From positions 1-64,000 of the forward strand of contig CAUAFL010000002.1 in assembly GCA_958428295.1 (NCBI GenBank): 64,000 nucleotides of DNA, given 5' to 3'. The DNA is from an uncultured Bacillota bacterium (GTDB taxonomy: Bacteria; Bacillota_I; Bacilli_A; RF39; UBA660). The position numbers and the translations under genes are program-made. Below, in pieces: positions 24,866-32,782 of this stretch; position 1 is the first letter of the stretch; every line of letters starts with the position of its first letter. The notes beneath the pieces are model-generated. The model saw only the letters and a program-made list of their open reading frames with translations. It was not told the DNA's origin and did no database searches.

Positions 24866-25759
24866 ATGGAATTTTTAAAAGTAAAGTCAATTCTTACTAA
24901 GGTTAATTATGGCAGTAAGTGGTATGGTGTTGATTATTGTATCAATCTTTATCGGGGCTGTTGTCATGGATGTATTTATTGTGATAGTCGTAGTGAGTGT
25001 TACCATATAGATCATTTTGAAGTGATAACAAGCAAAGAAAAAGCACTTACCATTTTAGAGCAAGAGCTTTCTCGAAAAAGAAATTCTGGTATCGTGGGAA
25101 TGGGATCAATGTCTGATCCTTATCATCCTTTAGAGCAACAATATCAACTGACAAGAGGAGCCTTGAAATTATTAGCACGTTATCATTATGGAGTATCAAT
25201 TGATACAAAGAGCGATCTGGTATTACGTGATTTAGATATTTTATTAGAGATTCAAAAACACCAGCCGGTGCTTGTCAAATTTACTATTACTACCCCCAAT
25301 GATGCGTTGGCGAAAGTGATTGAGCCTAATGTTTGTGTTTCTTCAAAGCGTCTTCAGGCAATGAAAAAGTTAAGTAATCGGGGTATTTTTGTAGGGGTAA
25401 TGTTAAACCCGGTTTTGCCTTTTATTACTGATTCTGAAGAAGATATCAAAACCTTAGTGCAGATTGCTTTTTTCCATGGAGCAAAGTTTATTCATACTTA
25501 TATGGGGATGACACTAAGAGATCGACAACGTACTTATTATTACCAACAATTAGATTGTCATTTTAAAGGCTTGAAAAAACAATATATTCAAACCTTTGGT
25601 CGGCAATATTTTTGTCCTCCTCCTAACTGTCAACATTTATATCAGGTGTTTACTAAGGAATGTGAAAAGTATGGTCTTTTGTATCGAATGGAAGATATTA
25701 TTGCGGCTTTCAAAGAGAAAAATGGAGTGATGAAGCAAATGACTTTTTTTGAGGAGTAG
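24866..25759 (+). CDS. SPL-family radical SAM protein
   Basis: A 297-residue radical SAM protein. The cluster motif C-x3-C-x2-C is seen in YRGCCHGCIYCDSR near residue 36. The segment GMGSMSDPYHPLEQQYQLTRGALKLL is typical of the spore-photoproduct-lyase-like/Rv2578c branch. It is shorter than genuine SplB and lacks its N-terminal part, so photoproduct repair is not claimed. The related group often handles DNA or unknown substrates. A C-terminal Cys pair (FCPPPNC) is notable. It is coupled to the YoaP-like acetyltransferase upstream. The stop meets the stop of a minus-strand gene without an obvious terminator between them. Confidence 0.85.
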   Translation: MEFLKVKSILTKVNYGSKWYGVDYCINLYRGCCHGCIYCDSRSECYHIDHFEVITSKEKALTILEQELSRKRNSGIVGMGSMSDPYHPLEQQYQLTRGALKLLARYHYGVSIDTKSDLVLRDLDILLEIQKHQPVLVKFTITTPNDALAKVIEPNVCVSSKRLQAMKKLSNRGIFVGVMLNPVLPFITDSEEDIKTLVQIAFFHGAKFIHTYMGMTLRDRQRTYYYQQLDCHFKGLKKQYIQTFGRQYFCPPPNCQHLYQVFTKECEKYGLLYRMEDIIAAFKEKNGVMKQMTFFEE

Positions 25760-26611
25760 TTAGTTTCTTTTCTTTTTTATTTTATTTATGGTTGTGGTTA
25801 TAGCAGTGTCGACGGAAGTGTAGAGTTCTTTTAGTTGTTTGTTTTCATTAGTCGTTAATTGATCGGGTATGGTAGTAGGATTAAAGTATTGTCCATTAAT
25901 AGTACAACCGTCAAAATAGTGTAGTAATATGGATAGTTCTAAGTCTTTTAGATGGTTCACCTTATGCATATCTATTTGTAAATTGATACCTGTATCAGTG
26001 AAAGAAGTATGATGAAAGCTACCATTGTTGGTTATTTCCTGTTCTGTTAGGGTATATTCCGTTAGATCTAGTTGATTTAGTTTACTGTTTTTACAGGTTG
26101 TTATATGTTTTAACGCTAGTTTTGCACCACTATTACTAAGATTGACATCTGTTAGCGTATGAATTTGCTCAGCATGGGCAGTACTTAAGTCTAGATTGGT
26201 AAAGTTACAACAAGAGATGTGTTGTCCTTGATTAAATGCTTGTGAAAAATCAATGTTAGCATTGGTATCACTGAGATCTACCAAATAATCTTGATTGTCA
26301 CGACTGAGTAGTGTTTCTCGTAGTTCTTCATATATTTCTTCTTGTTGTTTTGCTGTTAAATTTATATCTAAGTTTGCCATATCCCAATCAACATTGGCGA
26401 AAGATACTTCTTGCAAATCTAATTTTCTTAGAAATTCTCCCGACCAGATAACAATTTTGCGGGGTAAATTATTATGGGTGATAAAAGAATTAAATAATAA
26501 TATGTCTAGTATTTGTTTATCCAAGGTTACTTTTTGCCCTACGGGAATAGCTTTTAATCGCTCCTGTGTATAGTTTCTTAGGTTTCTTTTTTCTTTATTG
26601 GTTAAGTTCAC
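25760..26611 (-). CDS. Unknown protein with pentapeptide-like repeats
   Basis: A 283-residue cytosolic protein without signal or membrane segments. An N-terminal basic region (LTNKEKRNLRNYTQERLK) precedes irregular repeats such as ANLDINL, VDLSDTNANIDFS, CNFTNLDLSTA and DVNLSNSGAKL, which follow the A(D/N)LxX rhythm of pentapeptide-repeat beta-helices. The match is imperfect, so this is a tentative fold call. It starts at a GTG 7 bases after AGGAGG on the minus strand. A 90-base gap separates it from the lipoprotein gene upstream on the same strand, and they may be co-transcribed. Function unknown. Confidence 0.65.
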   Translation of the reverse strand: MNLTNKEKRNLRNYTQERLKAIPVGQKVTLDKQILDILLFNSFITHNNLPRKIVIWSGEFLRKLDLQEVSFANVDWDMANLDINLTAKQQEEIYEELRETLLSRDNQDYLVDLSDTNANIDFSQAFNQGQHISCCNFTNLDLSTAHAEQIHTLTDVNLSNSGAKLALKHITTCKNSKLNQLDLTEYTLTEQEITNNGSFHHTSFTDTGINLQIDMHKVNHLKDLELSILLHYFDGCTINGQYFNPTTIPDQLTTNENKQLKELYTSVDTAITTTINKIKKKRN

Positions 26612-26701
26612 TTTATTTCCTCCTATTTTGTTAGCTTAGCATATTGTATGTATCGAGTCTTACAAACATTAATTTAAAATAAAAAATAAGAGATGTGCTA
26701 C

Positions 26702-27559
26702 TTATTTATTAGTTGTCTTGATTAGTTCATGATAACTTTTTTGAGAAGATAGTTCACATTTTTCTAAGGTAGAACCAGCACAGATGCATAATTTTGCCAT
26801 ATTGAGGCAGGTTTGATAGGTTTGATAAGTAGGTGCTTGATTATACCTTAGGTGATGTAGAGTTTGAGCAGTTTCATAAAGAAGACAATTTTGATCAGTA
26901 ATCACCATGTCTGTTTTGGCATTGGTGTTGGGATCTTGATAGGTAAGAGTTATTTCGTCACTATTTTCATTGTTAATATAAAAATTTTGATATTCACTAG
27001 CTTTGAATCCTGCTGCTCGGGCCGCAAGGGATTGAATAACTGTTTGGAGCAGTTGTTCACAGATAGTAGTGGCATGATTATCGATCCATGTTTCGCTATA
27101 TTGTTGTAGATATCCTAGTTTTTGAATGGCTTGTTGAGAAGTTACTTGCTCTACAAATCCCTCTTCTTGTTGACAGGCTGCAATGAGCATTTCAATTTCG
27201 CTATTTGTTAGGTCTTTTAACGGTTGTTTTTCTTGTTGTGTTAAAGGATAGAGCTGTTTCGCTTTGTCCTCAATGTTTAACTCTTGCAATCTATCAATTA
27301 ATGTTAAATAGTCGGCTAGCTTATCACTAGCAGTAATTAGATCTAGTATTTCTATGGTGGTTTCATCCTTGTGAAGGGTAAGGTGTGTTTGTTTCATTTG
27401 ACTGATTTCATCTAGGTAGGTAAACTCTTTTTGTTGATAGATGACTTCTTCTAGTGATTGATCAAGTACTTCATAGTTCCTATGGCAAGAAGAAAGAGCA
27501 AGTGGTAGGGTTAGAGCCATGATGGTGATTCGTATTTTTAAGTTTTTTATAGGGCGCAT
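26702..27559 (-). CDS. Unknown lipoprotein
   Basis: A 285-residue exported protein. The N-terminus has a basic start and a hydrophobic stretch ending in the lipobox LALSSC, so the Cys should be lipid-modified and the protein held on the outer face of the membrane. The mature part is Gln/Leu/Glu/Thr-rich, apparently helical, with several scattered Cys and no recognised motif. Minus-strand AAGGAG lies 7 bases before ATG 27559; the in-frame ATG at 27577 is upstream of that site and is rejected. It lies head to head with the asnS T-box. Confidence 0.75.
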   Translation of the reverse strand: MRPIKNLKIRITIMALTLPLALSSCHRNYEVLDQSLEEVIYQQKEFTYLDEISQMKQTHLTLHKDETTIEILDLITASDKLADYLTLIDRLQELNIEDKAKQLYPLTQQEKQPLKDLTNSEIEMLIAACQQEEGFVEQVTSQQAIQKLGYLQQYSETWIDNHATTICEQLLQTVIQSLAARAAGFKASEYQNFYINNENSDEITLTYQDPNTNAKTDMVITDQNCLLYETAQTLHHLRYNQAPTYQTYQTCLNMAKLCICAGSTLEKCELSSQKSYHELIKTTNK

Positions 27560-27665
27560 GTGAGTTCTCCTTTTCATTCATTTTATTGTAGCATTAGGAA
27601 AATTTATTTGTCAATTTTAAGAAGAGGTATAAAATCTTGGATTTTGTCAATATTATGAAAGAAGT

Positions 27666-27694
27666 TTGACAAATAGACAAAGTTGTGGTAGCAT
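27666..27694 (+). promoter_or_regulatory. SigA-type promoter of the asnS T-box transcript
   Basis: TTGACA (27666-27671) and TAGCAT (27689-27694) with a 17-base spacer. Transcription would begin just before the T-box leader. Confidence 0.75.
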
Positions 27695-27699
27695 TTTTT

Positions 27700-27937
27700 C
27701 AGAAAGACAAAGAAAGAACGAGTAAAAATAAAATTTCTTGATAGAGAGCTGAGGATTGGTGGAACTTAGTAAGAGTTTATTTTGAAAAACATTCTGGAGT
27801 CGCTTAAAGAAATTAGTAGACTAAGCCGGATGCCACCGTTATGGTAATAAGTGGTCACAATTGTGATAAATTGGGTGGTACCGCGGAGTAGACAGTGCTT
27901 GCTTCGTCCCGTTGTGGAAGGCGCTGTTTTTTTGTTG
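27700..27937 (+). ncRNA. T-box riboswitch, Asn-specific
   Basis: The leader shows the stem I elements (AGAGAGCTGAGGATTGGTGGAAC), the specifier AAC at 27788-27790 directly before ATTCTGGAG, and the T-box TGGTACCGCGG at about 27876-27886. A terminator follows, ACAGTGC (27892-27898) pairing with GCGCTGT (27921-27927), then T7. Uncharged tRNA-Asn would pair with AAC and, through its CCA end, with the T-box to allow asnS transcription. The pheS leader has its TTC codon in the same place, which supports the specifier reading. Confidence 0.93.
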
Positions 27938-27956
27938 TTAGGAAAGGAAGAGTTAT

Positions 27957-29342
27957 ATGGAAGTAGATGTGAGAGATATTTATGAAAAAGTAGAGGAATA
28001 TTTAGAAAAAGAGGTTGTGCTACAAGGTTGGATTCGTAATCATCGGAAACAGAAAGAGTTTGGGTTTATAGATTTTTTTGATGGTACTTGTTTTGATCAT
28101 GTACAAGTAATTTATGATCAAAGTTTAGAGATGTTTGAAGAGATTCAGAAGTATCATATTGGCTGTGCCATTAAAGTAACCGGGAAAGTTGTTCTTTCTC
28201 CTAAAAAAGGGCAAGCATTTGAAATTCAGGCTGGTATAATTACATTATTAGGAGATTGTCCTGAGGATTATCCTATCCAGCCCAAGCAACACTCTCGCGA
28301 GTTTTTGCGAGAACAAGCTTATCTAAGACCACGTACTAATCTGTTTCAAGCAGTATTTCGCATACGCAGTGTGACAGCTTATGCCATTCATAAATATTTT
28401 CAGGAGCGTCATTTTGTGTACTTTCATGCCCCTTTAATTACGGGAAGTGACTGTGAAGGGGCGGGAGAAATGTTTCATGTTACCGCTTTTGATTTAGATG
28501 CGATTCCTAAGGATGAGAAAGGGAAGGTTGATTATCCAAAGGACTTTTTTGGCAAAGCGGCATCGCTTACTGTGTCTGGTCAATTACAGGCTGAGACATT
28601 TGCTTTAGCTTATAAACGTACCTATACTTTTGGCCCTACTTTTCGAGCTGAAAATTCCAATACTAAAACGCATGCTTCAGAATTTTGGATGATAGAACCA
28701 GAGATGGCTTTTTGTGACTTGAAGGAAGATATGCAAGTGATGGAGGAGATGCTTAAATATGTGGTAGGGTATGTGTTAAAACACTGTTCTTCTGAGATGG
28801 TCTTTCTAGATAAATTTGTAGAAAAAGGCTTGATAGAAAAATTGCAAAAATTAATCACTTCTCCGTTTGCTCGCGTGACACATCGAGAAGCGATTGAGAT
28901 CTTACAAAAGGCTCCTTGTTCTTTTGAGTTTGCACCGGTTCAGGGACAAGATATTGCGAAAGAACATGAAAAGTATCTAACAGATTATTTTCAAGGTCCT
29001 GTCTTTATTACCGATTGGCCCAAGGAGATTAAGGCCTTTTATATGAAGCTTAATCCGGATGGCAAAACAGTAGCGGCTGTTGATTTGGAAGTGCCTGGTG
29101 CGGGAGAATTAATGGGCGGTTCTCAACGGGAAGAAGATTATGATAAGTTAGTAAGTCGTATGCGTGAGATGAATATGGATGAAAAGGAGTTAACTTGGTA
29201 TTTAAATTTACGAAAGTTTGGTGGTTGTATTCATTCTGGCTTTGGAATGGGCTTTGAACGATTACTAATTTATTTAACGGGCGTGGATAATATTCGAGAT
29301 GTAATCCCTTATCCTAGAACGCCAGGCAATTGTGAATTTTAA
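27957..29342 (+). CDS. asnS: Asparaginyl-tRNA synthetase
   Basis: A 461-residue class IIb synthetase. The N-terminal OB-fold anticodon-binding domain (LQGWIRNHRKQKEFGFIDFFDG) is followed by the catalytic domain with motif 2 (TFGPTFRAENSNTKTH) and motif 3 (GFGMGFERLLIYLTGVDNIRD). FRAENSNTKTH and the Asn specifier of its T-box separate it from AspRS and LysRS. ATG 27957 lies 6-8 bases after AGGAAAGGAAG. Expression should be governed by the T-box. A terminator follows immediately. Confidence 0.97.
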   Translation: MEVDVRDIYEKVEEYLEKEVVLQGWIRNHRKQKEFGFIDFFDGTCFDHVQVIYDQSLEMFEEIQKYHIGCAIKVTGKVVLSPKKGQAFEIQAGIITLLGDCPEDYPIQPKQHSREFLREQAYLRPRTNLFQAVFRIRSVTAYAIHKYFQERHFVYFHAPLITGSDCEGAGEMFHVTAFDLDAIPKDEKGKVDYPKDFFGKAASLTVSGQLQAETFALAYKRTYTFGPTFRAENSNTKTHASEFWMIEPEMAFCDLKEDMQVMEEMLKYVVGYVLKHCSSEMVFLDKFVEKGLIEKLQKLITSPFARVTHREAIEILQKAPCSFEFAPVQGQDIAKEHEKYLTDYFQGPVFITDWPKEIKAFYMKLNPDGKTVAAVDLEVPGAGELMGGSQREEDYDKLVSRMREMNMDEKELTWYLNLRKFGGCIHSGFGMGFERLLIYLTGVDNIRDVIPYPRTPGNCEF

Positions 29343-29350
29343 AAAAGAAT

Positions 29351-29382
29351 AAGAAACGACAAACTGTGCGTTTCTTTTTTTG
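29351..29382 (+). terminator. Rho-independent terminator after asnS
   Basis: AAGAAACG (29351-29358) pairs with CGTTTCTT (29369-29376), followed by T residues. It isolates asnS from the sporulation pair that follows. Confidence 0.85.
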
Positions 29383-29404
29383 TATAGTGAGATTGGTGGT
29401 AGCT

Positions 29405-30199
29405 ATGAAAGTTTATGTAGATGTAGTGTTCTTCATCAATTTTATGTTTGATTTGCTTTTATTGTTAGCGGTGGGACTGGAACGACACACGTTACCATCG
29501 TTTCGGCGGTTCTTGTTAGGGGCTTTAGTAGGCGCTGTTAGTATTGTTTTTTTATTTTTACCACTGACAACAGTAACCTTATTTTTTTTGAAATTTGGTA
29601 TTAGCCTTCTGATGTTACTTACTACTTTTGGATTTCATAATAAACAGTATTTTTTTGCTAACTTTAAAAGTCTTTATGGTAGCAGCATTATTTTAGGCGG
29701 CCTCATGTATTTTTTGAATGTTCAATTTAGTTATCGTCATAGTGGACTGGTTTTTTTTCATGATGGTGCGAGTATTAATTTGATTATAATCATGATAGTA
29801 AGTCCTATTTTATTTATTAAATACTATCGAGAACGCTCTAAAATCAAGCATAAACTACAACTGTTACATCAAGTAAAAATTACTTATCAGGGCCAGGAAT
29901 TTGTTGTTCAAGGATGTTTAGATACCGGTAATACCATTAAAGATCCTTATAAGAAACGACCGGTGTTGATTCTTGACAGTCAAGTTTTCCAACCTAAGAT
30001 GGAAGAAGCTGTCTTAGTGCCTTTTAAAACCGTATCTAAAGGGGGATTATTACGCTGTGTGGTGGCTGATAAGTTGTTGATTGATGAGAGGGTGGTTGAT
30101 CGGAACAAATACTTAATAGGTAGCAGTGAAGAAACCATTAATTTACAAGGAGCTAGCTGTATTCTACCCAGTTGTTTTATAGAGGAGGATGAAAGTTGA
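29405..30199 (+). CDS. spoIIGA: Sigma-E processing peptidase SpoIIGA
   Basis: A 264-residue membrane protease. The first half has about five membrane helices starting with VYVDVVFFINFMFDLLLL, the family's typical opening. The second half is an aspartic-protease-like domain with the catalytic DTGN at Asp173 (GCLDTGNTIKDPYKKRPVLI). In Bacillus it cleaves pro-SigE in the mother cell when activated by SpoIIR. ATG 29405 is preceded by GGTGG and gives the conserved start; the longer in-frame start at 29366 lies inside the asnS terminator. It overlaps sigE, as in Bacillus, so the pair is unmistakable. Confidence 0.93.
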   Translation: MKVYVDVVFFINFMFDLLLLLAVGLERHTLPSFRRFLLGALVGAVSIVFLFLPLTTVTLFFLKFGISLLMLLTTFGFHNKQYFFANFKSLYGSSIILGGLMYFLNVQFSYRHSGLVFFHDGASINLIIIMIVSPILFIKYYRERSKIKHKLQLLHQVKITYQGQEFVVQGCLDTGNTIKDPYKKRPVLILDSQVFQPKMEEAVLVPFKTVSKGGLLRCVVADKLLIDERVVDRNKYLIGSSEETINLQGASCILPSCFIEEDES

Positions 30200-30888
30200 T
30201 TACTTTATTATTATTGATTGGTAGTTTGTTAGAAAATGTCAGTAGTCTTTTTTATGTAGGAAGTAGTGATGTTCTACCAGAGCCTTTATCTAAAGAAGAT
30301 GAAAATACCTATTTAATCATGGCCGAGGATGGCGATATTCATGCCCGTGATGTCTTGATTGAACATAATTTACGATTAGTTGTTTTCTTAGCTAAAAAGT
30401 ATGAAAATACTCGTGTTGATTTGGAAGATTTAGTAAGTATTGGTACGATTGGTTTAATTAAAGGAATTAATACCTTTAGTCGTGATAAGAATATTAAATT
30501 AGCGACTTATGCTTCTAGGTGTATTGATAATGAAATTTTAATGTATTTACGGAAGACGAAGAAGATGAAAACAGAAGTATCCATCGATGCTTCCTTAAGT
30601 TTAGATGCGGATGGGAATGAGTTACACCTAGAAGATATTTTGGGAACGGATAGTGATATTGTTACCAAAGGGATTGAAACAGAGGCAGAGAAGAAATTAA
30701 TGTTGGAAGAGGTTTTGCGTTTAGCGCCGCGCGATCGAGATATTATTATTATGCGTTATGGTCTTTTGGGACATGAAGAACTAACCCAGAAAGAGGTAGC
30801 TGATTTGTTGGGAATTAGTCAATCTTATATTTCTAGAATTGAAAAAAAAGTAATAAAACGTTTAAAAAATATTGTGCGTTATAGTTAG
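30196..30888 (+). CDS. sigE: Sporulation sigma factor SigE (pro-form)
   Basis: A 230-residue sigma-70-family factor for mother-cell sporulation genes. The first 20 residues are hydrophobic (LLLLIGSLLENVSS) and run into FYVGSSDVLPEPLS, which aligns with the pro-sequence junction of Bacillus SigE (YYIGGSEALPPPLS). Region 2 contains LVSIGTIGLIKGINTFS and LATYASRCIDNEILMYLR; region 4 contains TQKEVADLLGISQSYISRIE. The start is a TTG at 30196, 7 bases after AGGAGG, overlapping the spoIIGA stop; no in-frame ATG would retain the pro-sequence. In Bacillus sigG often follows; here a tiny unknown gene does. Confidence 0.93.
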   Translation: MITLLLLIGSLLENVSSLFYVGSSDVLPEPLSKEDENTYLIMAEDGDIHARDVLIEHNLRLVVFLAKKYENTRVDLEDLVSIGTIGLIKGINTFSRDKNIKLATYASRCIDNEILMYLRKTKKMKTEVSIDASLSLDADGNELHLEDILGTDSDIVTKGIETEAEKKLMLEEVLRLAPRDRDIIIMRYGLLGHEELTQKEVADLLGISQSYISRIEKKVIKRLKNIVRYS

Positions 30889-30899
30889 GAGAAATGATA

Positions 30900-31073
30900 A
30901 TGATAGAAAAAGAAGAATGGACTAAGGATACGGTAGTAAAAAAAGAGGGTTGTTATTTAAAAAAAATTCATCTACTTTATCATCAGCAGTGTTTGGAAGA
31001 AGTATGGCAGGCCTTTGGGGCGGAGATGATTACTGTCAAACAATGTCATTTGAAAACTTTAAGTCCAATTTAG
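30900..31073 (+). CDS. Tiny unknown protein after sigE
   Basis: A 57-residue frame, too short for usual gene cut-offs. TAGGAG lies 9 bases before the ATG and the stop is built into the following terminator, so the sigE transcript appears designed to include it. The product (starting MIEKEEWTKDTVV, ending KTLSPI) is soluble, mixed-charge and has two His-rich stretches and three Cys. I do not recognise it. It may be a sporulation-stage peptide, judged only by position. An ATG two codons upstream (30894) is possible but too close to the ribosome site. Confidence 0.6.
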   Translation: MIEKEEWTKDTVVKKEGCYLKKIHLLYHQQCLEEVWQAFGAEMITVKQCHLKTLSPI

Positions 31074-31083
31074 GACTTTTTTG
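31061..31083 (+). terminator. Terminator of the spoIIGA-sigE unit
   Basis: AAGTCC (31061-31066) pairs with GGACTT (31073-31078) around AATTTA, followed by T residues. The stop codon of the tiny gene lies in the hairpin. Confidence 0.8.
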
Positions 31084-31093
31084 CTGGTTTTAT

Positions 31094-31123
31094 TTGCGTA
31101 TTTTCCTTAGGATAGTTTATACT
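31094..31123 (+). promoter_or_regulatory. Candidate promoter of the polysaccharide operon
   Basis: TTGCGT (31094-31099) and TATACT (31118-31123), 18-base spacer, 32 bases before the first glycosyltransferase ATG and directly after the sigE-unit terminator. Confidence 0.6.
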
Positions 31124-31155
31124 AGTAGTAGATAGCAACTAAGGGGGATGAATGG

Positions 31156-32301
31156 ATGAAGAAAATAGTCATTTTGGCTTTACATCTTGGTTATGGAGGC
31201 ATAGAAAAATCGATTGCGGTACTAGCAAATTTATTAGCTAGTACGAAGCAATATACTGTGGAAATTGCTTCTATTTATCAACTTTATGAGCAGCCCGTGT
31301 TTCCTTTAGAAGCTTCTGTTACCGTAAAGTATTTACTTCCTAAAGATTTTAGTCCTAATAAAGAGGCATGGCAAGCTAGTTTCGCCAACGCTCATCCTAT
31401 ACAGTTTGTGAAAGAGTCTTTGAAGGGGGCAAAAATTTTATATCATCGGAAAAAGGAGATGGCCACTTATTTAAAACAATGTCAGGCAGATGTCATTATT
31501 TCTACACGGGTATTATTAAATGAGTTAGCGAGTACATATGGAAGTCGCACAGCTTTAAAAATTGGTTGGGAACATAATCATCATCATAATGATATGAAGT
31601 ATGCTGAATCGGTTGTTCGTTCGGCTAAAAATTTGGATTATTTAGTGGTTGTTTCGAAGGATTTGCAGCGTTTTTATAGAAGAAAATTAATTCAATATTC
31701 TTGTAAATGTATTTATATTCCTAATACAATTGAAAAAATACCTAATAAAAAGAGTTCTTTAACAGCGAAACGGCTCATTAGCATTGGTCGCTTAGCGCCC
31801 GAAAAAGGCTATTTAGATTTATTGAAGATTTATTTTTTACTTCATAAAAAAGAGCCTGAGTGGACTTTAGATATTGTCGGTGATGGGAAGGAACGAGGGC
31901 GTTTAGAACGGTTTATTACGCTTAACCATTTAGAAGATTGTGTTAGACTCCATGGTTTTCAAGATAGTGAAGCCATAGATACTTTGCTACAAAATTCTTC
32001 TATCTATTTAATGACGAGTTATACCGAGAGTTTTGGGATTGTTTTATTAGAGGCGATGAGTCATGGATTGCCTTGTATTGCTTTTGATTCAGCCGAAGGC
32101 GCGAAAGAGATTATTACTTCTGGTCATGATGGATATTTAATTCGTCATCGTAATTTTGATATCATGATCCGTAAAATTAGAGATTTAATGAAGGATAAAG
32201 AAAAGCGCTTAGAGTTAGGTGCCAATGGACGGAAGAAAGTGAAATTATATAGTAAAGAAGTCGTTAGTAAGCAGTGGATAAATGTCATAGAAAAGAAGTG
32301 A
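31156..32301 (+). CDS. Glycosyltransferase family 4 (GT-B)
   Basis: A 381-residue cytosolic or membrane-associated enzyme. The N-terminal acceptor domain starts with ILALHLGYGGIEKSIAVLANLL. The C-terminal donor domain contains ISIGRLAPEKGYLDLLKI and the GT4 nucleotide-sugar EX7E motif, in ESFGIVLLEAMSHGLPCIAF. It transfers a sugar from a nucleotide donor to a growing polysaccharide or lipid-linked chain; the sugar cannot be told. First gene of the locus that continues through rmlD; RBS AAGGGGGATGA. Four bases separate it from the next gene. Confidence 0.92.
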   Translation: MKKIVILALHLGYGGIEKSIAVLANLLASTKQYTVEIASIYQLYEQPVFPLEASVTVKYLLPKDFSPNKEAWQASFANAHPIQFVKESLKGAKILYHRKKEMATYLKQCQADVIISTRVLLNELASTYGSRTALKIGWEHNHHHNDMKYAESVVRSAKNLDYLVVVSKDLQRFYRRKLIQYSCKCIYIPNTIEKIPNKKSSLTAKRLISIGRLAPEKGYLDLLKIYFLLHKKEPEWTLDIVGDGKERGRLERFITLNHLEDCVRLHGFQDSEAIDTLLQNSSIYLMTSYTESFGIVLLEAMSHGLPCIAFDSAEGAKEIITSGHDGYLIRHRNFDIMIRKIRDLMKDKEKRLELGANGRKKVKLYSKEVVSKQWINVIEKK

Positions 32302-32305
32302 AAAG

Positions 32306-32782
32306 ATGAAAGCGAATGTTATGTTTATTTCTAGTACCGGTGGGCATTTGAGTGAATTGTTACAGTTAAAACCGCTTTTTAAATATTATTATTGTTGTTT
32401 AATTACGGAAAAGACCAAGGCTAATAGGAAGTTGAAAAAGCAGTTTCGGCAGGTGGGGTTTTTATACTATGGTAGTAAGGATCATAAGATTGTGTATCCA
32501 TTTAAATTACTAGCAAATTGTTTTCGTAGCCTTTATTTTTTCCTTAAGTATCAACCAGATTATATTGTCACAACAGGTGCTCATACGGCTGGTCCTATGT
32601 GTTGTATTGGGCGCATTATGGGAGCAAAGGTAATTTACATTGAAACCTTTGCTAATATCACATCTAAAACAGTCACGGGGCGTTTATTCTATCAATTTCA
32701 CATTGCTAATTTATTTGTGGTACAGTGGAGACCTATGTTAAAACTTTATCCTAAGGCTACTTATGGGGGGTGGATTTACTAA
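32306..32782 (+). CDS. Alg14/PssD-like glycosyltransferase membrane subunit
   Basis: A 158-residue protein with MFISSTGGHLSELLQL at the start, PDYIVTTGAHTAGPMCCIG in the middle and YIETFANITSKTVTGRLFY near the end, as in Alg14, Cps14F and PssD. These form the membrane-recruiting half of a two-part UDP-sugar transferase whose catalytic half is the Alg13-like protein. The partner follows with one base of overlap (TAATG), the usual order. Together they are expected to add the second sugar to an undecaprenyl-diphosphate-linked primer. Confidence 0.9.
   Translation: MKANVMFISSTGGHLSELLQLKPLFKYYYCCLITEKTKANRKLKKQFRQVGFLYYGSKDHKIVYPFKLLANCFRSLYFFLKYQPDYIVTTGAHTAGPMCCIGRIMGAKVIYIETFANITSKTVTGRLFYQFHIANLFVVQWRPMLKLYPKATYGGWIY

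Noticed and set aside
24866..25759. Spore photoproduct lyase SplB
   Set aside because: It has the SPL-like radical SAM core but is shorter and lacks the SplB N-terminal region, so only the family is named.
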